Below, piece by piece: positions 33,862-44,372 of a DNA stretch of 64,000 nt. The notes under the pieces are model-generated. The model worked only from the letters and a program-made list of their open reading frames with translations, made no database searches and had not been told where the DNA came from. The translations under genes and the position numbers were made by a program. Source of the stretch: Agarophyton chilense (Eukaryota; Rhodophyta; Florideophyceae; Gracilariales; Gracilariaceae); contig JARGXX010000033.1 in the NCBI GenBank assembly GCA_030374765.1, positions 496,001-560,000 of the forward strand, in the 5' to 3' direction. How positions within the stretch are numbered: the stretch's first letter is position 1; each line of letters begins with the position of its first letter.

Positions 33862-34599
33862 TTAACCGTCAGTTTTTTGTTCAGCACCTCCAACCCAGTC
33901 CTCTGTTAGCATATTAGAGCCATTGCCATTTTCATCAGTGACGCTAACATCAGCACCAGAAGCAGATACAACGCGGAGTTGAGTACCATCAAGTAGTGTT
34001 ACCTTGGCAAACTTTACCCACGCAACAGCTTCAGATCTCATGGCCGTGTAGCTCGCTACAGTCATGGTACCCCACACACGAACAGTGACCATTTCAAAGC
34101 TCTCCATGATGCTTCGCGCAGCATCAGCAAGTGAATCATAGTTCTCAAGGCGCTGAGAAGCCTCGTCCACGTTCTCTCGAGAATAACTACCTCCAAGATT
34201 TAGTCCAACTGCTCGCAAAAACGGAACATTCAAGCCTCCTCCGTAGTTCTTTTTAGCCTGGTCATATTTGGTCGTCTGCGAGCTGTTTAGAGTTTCCCGG
34301 AACAAACTATCTTTGTTTGCAAGATATTCAGAAGAGATACCATTCAACGTAAAATCATATGACATTGATGCTTTACAAATGCCGCTGCATCGAAGGTTTG
34401 CACTTGTTACGCGTCCACGACCAACACTGAACTGATCGATGACCTGTGAAGAGTTTGTTTGAAAATTCAAGTCTGCACGCACTGCGTTATCGATAAACTC
34501 AACTTCCTTCACGATATTCAATTTGGCCAAATCTTCGAGTGGAAGAGCGGCTACGACAGCAAGCATCAGAGCACCAAAAAAGCAGCTGATGGCCATCAT
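33862..34599 (-). CDS. Secreted protein of unknown family, paralogue 1 (245 aa)
   Basis: ATG at 34599 gives an uninterrupted frame with a signal peptide (MAISCFFGALMLAVVAALP). The mature part is soluble, Ser/Asn-rich and predicted by eye to be beta-rich. It is a clear paralogue of the gene at 35621-36379, which points the other way: SSEYLANKDSLFRETLNSS against TSRYLAESDQVFRSSLDQH, NYGGGLNVPFLRAVGLNLGG against RYDGGLDIPFLSELGMNLSH, AARSIMESF against AARRIMESF, and VKFAKVTLLDGTQLRVVSAS against VKVSRVTLIDETVLHVVSSN. Only two Cys (RCSGIC) remain in the mature protein. A TATA-like TATTTAAA lies at 34718-34725 on the minus strand, about 120 nt upstream. I do not recognise a family. Absence of stops among so much debris suggests selection. 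Confidence 0.8.
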   Translation of the reverse strand: MMAISCFFGALMLAVVAALPLEDLAKLNIVKEVEFIDNAVRADLNFQTNSSQVIDQFSVGRGRVTSANLRCSGICKASMSYDFTLNGISSEYLANKDSLFRETLNSSQTTKYDQAKKNYGGGLNVPFLRAVGLNLGGSYSRENVDEASQRLENYDSLADAARSIMESFEMVTVRVWGTMTVASYTAMRSEAVAWVKFAKVTLLDGTQLRVVSASGADVSVTDENGNGSNMLTEDWVGGAEQKTDG

Positions 34600-35620
34600 G
34601 TTGACTCACTGTAGAATAGTTGATGATAGAAGCAGCAGGGCGATTGGTAATAGAGAGAGGAGTTGATGACTGAACAGCTGATGAGAGCAGAAGTACGAAA
34701 GAGTTCGGGGAACAGTATCTGATTTAAATACCGCTTCGTTTCTACTTTCTGTCCAATGCCTACTCGAGAAGTGCACATGTTTCACGATGACGTAGATACC
34801 CCGTTGGGGTTGATACATGATTATGTTCGTTCGATTCAAGAGCTGGTCATGAACGCATGCAAGTCAGCAATACGAGGTCCAAAAAGCACGATGTCTAGAG
34901 GATTTGCAGGACCTCAGAATAGTTTCGATGAAGTGGGCTCTTGTCTTTGAATGTGGAGAGCCTCAATTGCAACAAACGATGCAACGAATAGAACATCTCT
35001 TATTCAAAAAAGCAATTTTTTCACAGTAGTACATATTAAGTGAATACCCGCCTCTGCGCAGTCTTTCGTTGCGGTTGCTCCCCCGTAAGCAAAACATTCG
35101 CTTCTTAAAGGCATAAAAGGCTCTCCATGCTTTACACGTCGACAGCACACGACGAATACTAATTTACTCAATAATGCCTCTCTCTGCTTCTCTGCTGCAC
35201 CAACTCGAGACCATTCTTGATTTTAAAGGACGCAAATAACCCAAATTCATCTCGCCTCACCCCTCCCCTTCCAAGAATCACAAAATCACATCCGTCTCAT
35301 GCCTTATCTGGCTTAAAGAAGAAACATAAAAAGCCCAAATTCATCCCGCCTCACCCTCTCCCATTCCAAGAATCACAGAACCACATCCGTCTCATGAACT
35401 ATTAGCAGCAACATTGATTCGTCGTGGATTAAAACAATTGATCCTCCTGCAGAATACTACCCTCGTAAAGCAGCAACGTATACACGCATAATGCTCCCTA
35501 AAAAAAAAAGTTCAGAAGACCTTTTCTCGGCCACCATTTCAGTCGTCGAGAACATTCACCTTATTCCCAATCCCGGTTCTCTTCTCGTATCTCCATTCGA
35601 ACACTCTCATTTTAATCAAG
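34600..35620. promoter_or_regulatory. Shared divergent intergenic region of the secreted paralogues
   Basis: These 1021 bp separate two head-to-head paralogues. The minus-side gene has TATTTAAA at 34718-34725. The plus side has a duplicated 62-bp block at 35240-35301 and 35334-35396, and a pyrimidine-rich leader just before ATG 35621. No coding content is evident. Confidence 0.5.
35240..35396 (+). repeat. Imperfect 62-bp direct repeat upstream of secreted paralogue 2
   Basis: Copies at 35240-35301 and 35334-35396 begin CCCAAATTCATC and end ACATCCGTCTCATG, with a pyrimidine-rich centre. They differ at about seven positions by eye. They could be promoter elements or a local duplication. Confidence 0.85.
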
Positions 35621-36379
35621 ATGAATGTCCTACAAAAGCTCCTGCTGTACGTCATTGTTCTTTCTACAGCCGCAATCTGCGCATGCGGCAATTCAAGTCC
35701 CAGACAGCTTTCCATGGTAAAGAGAGTTGAAAATTTTCATCATGAAATTCGACAAGCAGTAAGCGTCGATGAAGAACGAAACAGTTCTGTCCTGCAAGAT
35801 TTCACACTATTTTTTGGACCGATTGGACAGGGAGTCATTAACGTTAGATCGGGGTTATCAGCGTCTTTCAGATTCGATTATCGAATTCAAGGCGTAACAT
35901 CTCGCTATCTCGCTGAAAGTGATCAGGTTTTCCGGTCAAGTCTTGACCAGCACGAAAAAATTCTTTACGATGAAAGCAAACGGAGATATGATGGAGGTTT
36001 GGACATACCCTTTCTCAGCGAACTGGGTATGAATCTTAGTCATTCGCACTCAGAGTCAGCTCTTCAAGAGGCCATGTCCGCTGTCGAAGACTATAGTAAA
36101 AAAGCAATTGCAGCCAGGAGAATTATGGAAAGCTTTCATGGTTCCAGATTGAGGATAAACGGGTCAATTTCTGCCGTCGGGGTAAGTGAAATGCCATCAA
36201 GGGCGTCAGTATACGTCAAAGTTTCGCGGGTGACGTTGATAGATGAAACAGTTCTTCACGTGGTGTCTAGCAACACAAACGATATTCTTGCTGGGGATGG
36301 TTTCTACAACGAGCTTCCCATAGTAGACATTGATTCTGACATTATTCAGGAGGTAGAGGGTAACCCCCTACTTCTCTAG
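35621..36379 (+). CDS. Secreted protein of unknown family, paralogue 2 (252 aa)
   Basis: ATG at 35621 opens a frame with a signal peptide (KLLLYVIVLSTAAICACGNS). The mature protein keeps the length, order and motifs of the reverse gene at 33862-34599; the conserved core is about residues 75-215. The N-terminal ~45 mature residues (KRVENFHHEIRQAV) resemble KEVEFIDNAVRADL of the partner. The mature core lacks Cys except near the signal. The two genes are perhaps a third identical by eye, so the duplication is old. The family may be an alga-specific secreted or cell-wall protein; that is a guess. Confidence 0.8.
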   Translation: MNVLQKLLLYVIVLSTAAICACGNSSPRQLSMVKRVENFHHEIRQAVSVDEERNSSVLQDFTLFFGPIGQGVINVRSGLSASFRFDYRIQGVTSRYLAESDQVFRSSLDQHEKILYDESKRRYDGGLDIPFLSELGMNLSHSHSESALQEAMSAVEDYSKKAIAARRIMESFHGSRLRINGSISAVGVSEMPSRASVYVKVSRVTLIDETVLHVVSSNTNDILAGDGFYNELPIVDIDSDIIQEVEGNPLLL

Positions 36380-37238
36380 GTAGATGAAAGCTCTGAGTTT
36401 TAGACGTCTACTTTCGTTAACTAGACAGCCGTTGTTTCTATTCTCAAATCCTCGTAAAACGTTCATGATATCTGGTCCTCAATACCCCAAGAGCCTCTCC
36501 TAAAGCTTTCATTGGTGAAACCCGAAGGGGTTGTCTTGCTGCATGACCGCTCTCTTGTTTCGTTATCGTCCCATAACAGTGATTGAGAGAATCTAGAAGT
36601 ATACTTCTTCAACTGTCCTAGGTAAGAAACGTATCTTAAATTTGGAATATTTTTCTTCTGAGTTTTGACCTCTTTAGGTACACCTAATTCAAATCAATGG
36701 ATTTTCTTGTGGTACAAGCCTGCAAAAATGATTCTCGACTCTTGCACCAATCTTCTAAGTATTTGCGGTGTATCACGCTCATGGTGAACCAATTGATGCC
36801 TTACTCTCTTTACGATCCAATTTGGACCAAAAAAGTTATTTTGGTTTTGTCATGGGACGACTATCAAACTCAATGACGATGAACTTGGAGCGGGCGTTCG
36901 TAGGTATTTTGTGAGGGCTTGTAGTTTATTGGAATTTCGGGCAAGTCTACTTGTTGCTGCATTTCGGTCTTTTGCAGTGAAAGCACAACAAAGTATGGGG
37001 CAATTATCACTGTTGTACAAAACGCAAGTAACAACTTTCCTCTGTGGCAAACTACCAGAAAGTTGGCAAAATAGTCGTGTATCTGCCCCTCTGGAATGAA
37101 ATATAGATACAAGCATCTACAAATAGTATTTGCGCAGCCCTGGAACATGTACATAAGAAGCATTCCGACTACAAAACAGGCCTCCAAGGTCACGACATCG
37201 GTTTGCAGAAGCATTTTTGAAAGGAATACACGACCATA
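36380..37238. other. Intergenic region, no recognised gene
   Basis: Minus-strand frames of 88 and 114 codons at 36850-37214 overlap each other in different frames and show no domain. The region probably holds the 3' end of the upstream gene and the promoter of the gene at 37239. Confidence 0.5.
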
Positions 37239-38723
37239 ATGCTTTTTCTTGCCAAAACCCTAGTCGCTGCATTCGTGCTCTTTGCTGTTTGTGCCCAAGC
37301 CATCACACATCTTCACAAAGGGCCTCAAAGTGATGAAGAAGAATTCGTTCTGCGCGGATTTAGCCATGGCTCTTCAATGTCCACCGCTCGCCCTATCGAT
37401 GCAGACTTCGAAAGACTATCCGACCACACAGTCCACTTTGCTGTTGATCTAAAAATGGATGCTGTTCTATGGGAAGAATTAGAAGATGATAATACTATGA
37501 TGTACTGCATGCGACATGGAGATGATCGCTACGCTACGATTGAGCTCACCGGGGAGTCTCTCGACAGGGAAGACTACAGCCCGGGTTCAGCTTTTGTAAT
37601 TGATGCACGACGTTGGACACAGCTTTGCGGTTCTATTCCTTCTCTTGATGGTATTAATCGTCTCGATCCTGTACTGTTTTTTAAGATGAACAATGTGACC
37701 TTTTTGGATTCAATCCAAAAAATTCGTTTGTCTTTACAAGCCATATCCGGGTCCGTCGTGGCGCCGTCAATTCGCTTTGATGTTCTGCAAAGGCCTTTGA
37801 AGCATCATACCAAAAGGAGGTATGTGCTGCAGGATAGGCCGCTGTACGAATCCACTTCCAGAATGTTGGAAGCACCCATCGGTTCTCTTCCGGGCGGTGA
37901 ATCGCACAGTGGATCAGAAGTGTTTTCAGAGTTTGCCCTTTTCCCTGGGGCAAACATTTCAGTTTCAGGCGAAGTGGAAGGCACAATCAACAACGTCAGA
38001 ATAACCCGCTTGTTCAATTTGGAGGTAGGATGGGAGCAACGCCTGAGAGCTAATATTTCGTCAAGATTGGTTGCATCACGAACCTATAGTGCCTCAAACG
38101 AAAAGGAAGTCCACCGAAAACCGATTCGAGGGGCTACATCCACAGGGCGATTGTTATTCTTCGGTACTTACCAATTGAACGCATCTACTGTGGTGGATGT
38201 TGTTCAACAAATCACTGCGGACTCAGGAGTGAATGCCTTCCTTCGTGCATCACATGAAAATCTTGAAGCAGTGACAGCAAGCTTTGCTACAAATGATGTC
38301 GATGCAGATAGTTTGCTTCCACCGGATATTGGAAGTTATGGCACCTTTGATATCAATTTTGACAACGTAATCGAACAACGGGTTGGACTTAATGGCTTTT
38401 ATGGAGCTCGGCCAGGAATAGTCGTGGAGGCGCGGTTAGGAGATATCAGTCTAGTTGGCATGTATACTGCTACCCTGGGTCTGGAAGCGTCACTGCAAAT
38501 GAAATCTCCACCGTTTTTCCCTCTACCGTACGACGGTAGAAGAGCCAAAGGTCCTTGTCAAGAATGCCACAGGCTTGAAGGCAGAGCGTCTGTTGTGGGA
38601 AAGGATCTACAATACCGCATATTTGAAAACGGTGTGCTTGAGAAGCACAAAGTCACGGACAGAACGCTTTTCGAAAAAGAATTATCGACTGTCTGTGCCT
38701 TTGCTCAGGTATGTTCTTCGTAG
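37239..38723 (+). CDS. Large secreted protein of unknown family (494 aa)
   Basis: ATG at 37239 gives a signal peptide (LVAAFVLFAVCAQAITHL) and a long uninterrupted frame. An N-terminal acidic part (DSDHTVHFAVDLKMD-like, EELEDDNTMMYCMRHGDD) is followed by an all-beta-looking middle with alternating hydrophobic residues. Near the C-terminus a CX2C pair, GPCQECHRLEG, precedes the end. There are several N-X-S/T sites. The last codons contain CAG/GTATGT at about 38706-38714, a good splice-donor match, so the true C-terminus may lie on a later exon. Some fungal secreted proteins of DUF7029/DUF7223 type have a similar beta-rich layout, but I cannot claim homology. It is the third secreted gene in 5 kb, all intact. 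Confidence 0.75.
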   Translation: MLFLAKTLVAAFVLFAVCAQAITHLHKGPQSDEEEFVLRGFSHGSSMSTARPIDADFERLSDHTVHFAVDLKMDAVLWEELEDDNTMMYCMRHGDDRYATIELTGESLDREDYSPGSAFVIDARRWTQLCGSIPSLDGINRLDPVLFFKMNNVTFLDSIQKIRLSLQAISGSVVAPSIRFDVLQRPLKHHTKRRYVLQDRPLYESTSRMLEAPIGSLPGGESHSGSEVFSEFALFPGANISVSGEVEGTINNVRITRLFNLEVGWEQRLRANISSRLVASRTYSASNEKEVHRKPIRGATSTGRLLFFGTYQLNASTVVDVVQQITADSGVNAFLRASHENLEAVTASFATNDVDADSLLPPDIGSYGTFDINFDNVIEQRVGLNGFYGARPGIVVEARLGDISLVGMYTATLGLEASLQMKSPPFFPLPYDGRRAKGPCQECHRLEGRASVVGKDLQYRIFENGVLEKHKVTDRTLFEKELSTVCAFAQVCSS

Positions 38724-39289
38724 ACCGTCATGTAGTCGAAACAAGCAACCGAATTTGTCCAGTTTCTCCTAAAAGGCGGTCCCCGAAGTCCATGAATTCG
38801 CCACCCCCTCGAAATAGCTTTTCTGTTCACAATTCGATATTGCGAAGAAATTGTAGTCCTGAATGTAGGAATCACTTTGCAATATGAACCCTCCTTGTAC
38901 TTCGAAAAAACGTTTTGCAAACAAATTCGGCAGTGGGGCGCGCCTTCTAAGTCCGAAGACCATAAATTCCTCGTTTTTTACAATTATGACTTTACCTACT
39001 TTTGGATAATTCAGTTTTCTGATTTTCAAAAACTTTTGGTACATGTTTTAGGATTATGGTTCTTTTAATTACGAGACGTTGTTTTCCAGTACTTTTATCA
39101 ACTTGTACATCGGGAATAGAAAGAAAGCTCTCTAGCTTTAGTAAAGATTCTGAACCAATCTAGATACAACATTTAAAACCACAATGCATGTCAAGTTTTA
39201 ACGTTTGATATCTCAACGGATTTCGACGTAGTTTTGAGGATGACCCACATCAGAAGCTCAGTCCGAGGCGCAGTTGGAGGTGCACATTG
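38724..39289. other. No recognised gene
   Basis: AT-rich, with only short frames on both strands. A possible second exon of the gene at 37239 would lie here, but no acceptor stands out. Confidence 0.45.
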
Positions 39290-39790
39290 TCACACATTTC
39301 GCAGAGCAGCAACTAAATATCGCACAAGCTTCGTAACGACCAGGATACTTCGCCGAGCACTCTCGACGATAGGGAAGTATAAAAAAGACTTTGTCTTGTT
39401 GACCATGAGCATAAGTTTCGTGTCATCCTTTTCATCTGTACCGGCGGTAGCCTGACTGTGCATTAACCGGCTGAGGAGAGCTCCTTCATCCACCTTTCCA
39501 TTTCCGGTGCGCGGGAAGTCTCCCATGGACAACACCTGTGATGGAACGCAGTAGTATGGTAGATGCGCTTTAACCACGTGTGTCACTTGGCAGGCTTTCA
39601 CATTGGCAGGAATGAGAAACGCTACTAGAGAATAGTTCATCTTCAATACAACCTTGTTGACAACAGCAGCGGATTCAACAAACGACAACACGCCATCCAA
39701 CTCGACGCGAAATTCCTTCAGGGTCGTTCTTAACAAGCGTGAACGAGCGTGATGTGAAGTGAAGTGAACGGGATATATTGAAAATTTCAT
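39290..39790 (-). pseudogene. AMP-binding (adenylation) enzyme, C-terminal fragment
   Basis: On the minus strand FRVELDGVLSFVESAAVVNK and LPYYCVPSQVLSMGDFPRTGNGKVDEGALL match the C-terminal lobe of acyl-adenylating enzymes: the FRIEL-type hinge region and the A10 motif with the invariant Lys in NGKVD. The N-terminal lobe with the ATP-binding loops is absent upstream (above 39790), so this is a fragment of about one quarter of a normal enzyme. The tail after position 39430 looks unrelated. It could come from an NRPS-like reductase or a fatty-acid CoA ligase. It is a dispersed fragment among transposon remnants. Confidence 0.65.
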
Positions 39791-40379
39791 AATAAACGTC
39801 TCTAAATTAACGCCTTCGACAGACCGATCAGAGGTTCAAAAGCCCCGCCAGCTTTGGACCGACGACATGGCCTTCTCCGTTTTTGTGCACATGCCTGCTC
39901 TATTCTGCGCCGGAACTCTCATGCGATAAGCATGTGCACTGGTGTGCTTCCCTTGCCAAGCGAATTGGAATCACTATAGAGCACACAGTATCTTGTCCCG
40001 TCATCGCGCCCATTTGGCTTGGATCGGACGTCTTCAGCATCATGTGCTTGACAGTGATCTCTGCGGTCGTGTTTTGGTGTTAATAATGGCTGTACTTCAC
40101 CGAATGGATCGAAGCTAACCACAGAAAATGGGACCCTGTTTGTGTTTCAATGCCACGTCAACAATCATACAATCTTGCGCTGTACTAGAATTCTACAAAC
40201 ATGCGTTTCGACTGTCCATGCGAACTAACTCAAAGCATAAGCCGTTAGCGGTACGTTATTTAAAACTTACGAAAAATCGCGTCGAATTCGAACAGATTGA
40301 GTCACAACTCAATGCACGAACATTTAAAAAGGGCTTTCAGGGTCTCGAAAGGCGATTTTAAACAGTTGCACGAAGAAAT
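39791..40379. other. No recognised gene
   Basis: Short frames only. The N-terminal end of the transposase remnant that follows may extend a little into this region, but I could not trace it. Confidence 0.4.
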
Positions 40380-41389
40380 TGCACCTCTTATATTCAAAAA
40401 GTCATACATGGGACAACGATCTCGTCGAAAAACGATTTCAACCAAATTACGTTTATCCATCACACTTCGAATGTAAAGTGGAGCGAGCTATTTTGACGTC
40501 ATGATTGGGTTTAGGATTGGGTTTTCCACGATATATGCAGTGTTTGATGACCCCAAAAATGCACTTTTGAAAAGACTGGTTTTACCAGGGATTCCAAGCA
40601 CTATGGAAGGGCTTCAACAACTTTCAATGGGCTTCAAACACTCCCGCTCTCCAAGGAGTCCTTTGACAGGGTCCATTGGGGGCGCTCGATAGCATAGACA
40701 TTTGAATCAAGAATCCTATCACATCTCATGCAGCATCGTATTACTGCCGAAAAGGGTTCTACTCTCTACCGGTTCAGGCTCTTGTAGATATATCTTACCG
40801 CTTTCTGGATATTTCCGTTCGATGCTTTGGATCAACGCATGATTCTCTCGCTCATGCGATATCAGGACTGGGAAAGTATCTGAGTAATGATGAGCTGCGT
40901 GCGGAGTTTTGGATTGCAGGGGATGAGGCATATCAATGTACTGAAAGCTTAATGATACCGATTCCTCAGTCTCAAATACGACATTTTTGGGAAGACTCAT
41001 TCAATTTCTACCTTTCTGTTCTCCGGATTCATGTTCAACAGGCATCTGGAATAATGGTTTTGCGCTGGCGAATATAAAGTAAGCTGGAGTACTCGGTGGC
41101 CCCCAGTTCAGATATCGTTGTTCTTTGCATGAAGCCTCACAACTTCTGTATCGATAATAAAGACCAGGGATTAAAGTGTATCTCAATGGAGGAGATTGGC
41201 GAAAGGAATCTGGAAGTCAAAGCTTGGTACGCAGCTTGTAAGGAAAGTGGTGGGGACGAGATAACTGATTCTTTTAATGCATTCTATTCTTCTGTATCGA
41301 CCAAACGCGACAAACTTGTCGAGGTAATTAAGAGCAAGGGGCTGCGCAGACCAATGGTTTCGGGTGCTCAAATGGTGCAATTCGAGTAA
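40380..41389 (+). pseudogene. DDE (IS5/PIF-like, DDE_Tnp_4) transposase, decayed
   Basis: Read in pieces on the plus strand: GLQQLSMGFKHSR, SIGALDSIDI, ASYYCRKGFYSLPVQALVDI, RCFGSTHDSLAHAISGLGKYL, FWIAGDEAYQCTESL, WEDSFNFYLSVLRIHVQQASG and VVLCMKPHNFCIDNKDQ. The order and the HNFCI box are those of DDE_Tnp_4 transposases. The final catalytic Glu, expected in a HIEQAFG-like motif, is Gln in HVQQASG. Frame changes and stops occur near 40690, 40720 and 41075. The last 98 codons (41096-41389) are open. This is a different lineage from the Harbinger copy at 32-33 kb, whose LHNMI motif differs. Confidence 0.7.
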
Positions 41390-42788
41390 TCCACTTCGCA
41401 GGCCTTCACTTTTCTCTAGGGACTTCCCCCTTCACCGAGAATCTATCCAAAGAATACACTAAGCGATGATCTGGTTTGCATAAACCATATTAATACGCGC
41501 GTGCGGTTGTTGCGGTGATTAACAATCGTATATGTTTGTGCAGCTTTTTAATTTTGGTTTGAAATTTGCGTGAAACAACGACAAGCAGGGCTTGGAGCGG
41601 AGGGGGGAGCTGAAAGCGGGTGAGGATTGCAGGCGATGGTTATGTTGGTACATATTCGGCAAGGAGGGCAGTGAGCAGTGCTGCTTGTTGTAGTGGAAGG
41701 AAAGGGGGCAGCGAAGTAGGTGGGAATGGTTGCGGAATACGATCGTGGATGTGAAGATTGACAGGTTCTCTTTGCGTTGCTGTTCTATGAGCGAGTTTTC
41801 CGGGACATCTGCTTCATAGACTTCACCAACGTGAGTTGTGGCGCCTTGCAGTTCGCTTTGCAACGAGGAGGGCACTGCTGGAATCGAACTAGATGGGCGG
41901 GATGTGGCATGACGTTGCTTTCGACGAGGTGCTTCCTTTTCGACCTGGTATTTTGGTTGGATGTCAGGTGGGGGTTGATAGTCAGGGTTTTCTCGGACCC
42001 TTTTGCACTGGCTCTGTGGATGGTGAAAGAACTTGTGGCGACGAGATGAACTTAAGCCTTGATATTCTGTGAGCGAATGGAATCAAGAACAGCCTAACCA
42101 TTGGTACAGTACGCAACCAACGAAACGAAGAAATTGAGATGGATAGACCTTCCTTTTCTCCTTATATTGAATGATTTTGAGGACTGGATATGGGATCTTA
42201 TTGTTGGAACACCTAGTCTTTCCAGCGCTCGAAAAAAACGTCGCTTTTAATCAAAAGCTAATAGAGCCCTTTAATTGATCAGCCCGCAACTTGGCACGTT
42301 GGGTTGTGAGGTTGTCTATGTTCAATCAGCATGTTGGAAACGATTTGGCAGGCTCTGAATGACAAAACTTCAGAGAACCTTAGTTTGCCCGGCACATATC
42401 GCCGTATAAGCGAGATGCCTCGCCCAACGCAGTAAACTTTGTGCCGATTAAAGCGGTCGGCGACACATATTAAACCATCATCACTGCTCACTCAACCTTT
42501 CCATCGCTCGGCTTTTCAAAAATCGAAACCCATTTTGCCTTCGGCTCCATCCACATGGAGAAGAGCGTCGCGATGTGGAAGAAGTTGGGAGCGAGAGCTG
42601 GAATGACGAAGGAGGGAAATTGTTATAGACGGTCTCAATGGTTGCAATGATCATAATCTTCCAAAAGAAAGGATACGGTCCACCTCAAATTAGGAAAGGG
42701 ATTGTATGCGCATACTAAGTATAGAACCGGTAGTGCAATGTGTACTACACAATGTTCGCACAAATACAATACCGATAAAATTCGAAGC
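41390..42788. other. No recognised gene
   Basis: Frames of up to 118 codons occur (minus 41519-41875, plus 41777-42049), overlapping and without recognisable domains. Confidence 0.45.
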
Positions 42789-43238
42789 CTATAGAACCGT
42801 CTCGATGTGCGTTGAGCGAAGTTTTCGACTCTCCTCTTTGAACATGTGACGAAAAATGTTTCTAAGTTCCACAGGATGCGGGAAAGCTAAACCAATTAGG
42901 CCTCCATACAAACCAGAAGTCCAAAGATAGTGATCGAAAAGAAGTAGAAAACAGATATGCATACCGAGCAAAGAAACGGCGAGCTTCTTGTCAATAAAAG
43001 ATTGCTCGGACAAGAAGGTATCGTTGACGCTCCATTCTTACAAAAACTCCCTAGTCAGCTCAAAAGAACGAGAGATATAACTGACGGGTGCGTAGAGCAA
43101 GAACGGGAGTCCAAGGGATACCTGAAGAACAAAACAGATTCCAATACCTTGACGCAAGAAACCACCGAAACCGCGAGCTTGACAGAGTAGGACTGCTAGG
43201 CCTAGAGCAGACAGCAAACCATTCATATTAACAGACAC
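42789..43238 (-). pseudogene. ALG3: ALG3-like mannosyltransferase, internal fragment
   Basis: On the minus strand MNGLLSALGLAVLL, VLQVSLGLPFLLYAPVSYIS, RSFELTREFL, a TAA at 43038-43040, then EWSVNDTFLSEQSFIDKKLA match ALG3, the ER membrane enzyme that adds the Dol-P-Man-dependent alpha-1,3 mannose in N-glycan precursor synthesis. The family motif around SRSFELGR and WTVNWRFL is recognisable but damaged (WSVNDTFL). Only about 130 of the usual ~400 residues are present. One frame with one stop suggests a decaying segmental or retro-copy rather than a live gene. Confidence 0.6.
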
Positions 43239-44372
43239 GGATAAACTATAAAATAAGTAGCCGAGACTCCATTAATTGTGAATAAACAGCAGAAAAAATA
43301 TGTATATGAGCAATGTTTGAACACATTCGTAGTCATTAAACAGTCGAAGGACAAATAGCGACAATACTCTCCTTGATAAGAACAGGAACCCAACAATATG
43401 CAATGGATATCGATAAAAATATCTGTCATGGACATCCGCGAGACACCTAAAGTAGATCGCGAGGACAATCGCAACAGTCAGGGAATGGAAAACTTCGAGG
43501 ATCTACTGCGCGAACCAAATGCTGTTTCCATGGCCTGTAGCGTAGTACCAGACAAAATTAGATGTATACGAAACCTGCCTGGTAGACAAGCGGCCCCGTA
43601 CCACATCGCAATTGCTTATAGCCGAACTCTCCATGCTCGACGACTCCTGCCCCTTCCTACATGTACGCCTTTCAGTCAATTTTTGTGTAAGGGACCTTTT
43701 CGATGATCAAAATACATCCGAGAAAGTTTGTCAGGATTAAGATAGCTGAAATGAGGAAGAAATGCTTCTGCAAAAAGCTGACAGCACTTCCGAACACGCC
43801 AAACCGGTTCCGAGACAAGCAAGGACTCGAAACAGGCGAGGCACCAACTAGCGCAGGAAATGAGAAACGCTTGGGTGCGGGGGGACGGGTAATCTCTAGC
43901 AAACCAGCATTCGCTTAATAGCAGACTTTCGCGGCCAAGTTTCAAGTAGCGACGCAGCACAGAAACGTCGCGCTACGCGAGTGGACGCATGTGAGAGGCA
44001 GTCCACAAGGGCGGGTGTACGTTTGTGAATCGCACGCTACAGTGCACACTTGCTGGTGCACAGATCAACTGTGCCAGTGTACTCGACGCTGCGTGCCGCC
44101 GGAGGCGGACTGTGACTAACGGGTGGTGGAGCAGCGCGGGGCGCCACAGACGTTGTAAAATCATCAGCAAAAATTTGCGCCTGTGTGTGGCGCTACAGGC
44201 TCGCCACGGCAGCCGCTTGTGCGCCACAGGCGCGCCCTACAGTTGGTCCCCCGTGCGCGCATATCTCAAATACCTCCATCGTTGCTGCCTCCCTATCGTA
44301 GACTTCATCCCGCGCGTCCCTGCGTCGCCTACTGTCGCCCCAAACCCTCACGCCCCTCATGCAGTGCCGAGA
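43239..44372. other. No recognised gene
   Basis: 43239-43960 has small frames on both strands. 43960-44270 is locally GC-rich with many short GCGCCACAGGCG-like inverted words. No gene is supported. Confidence 0.45.
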
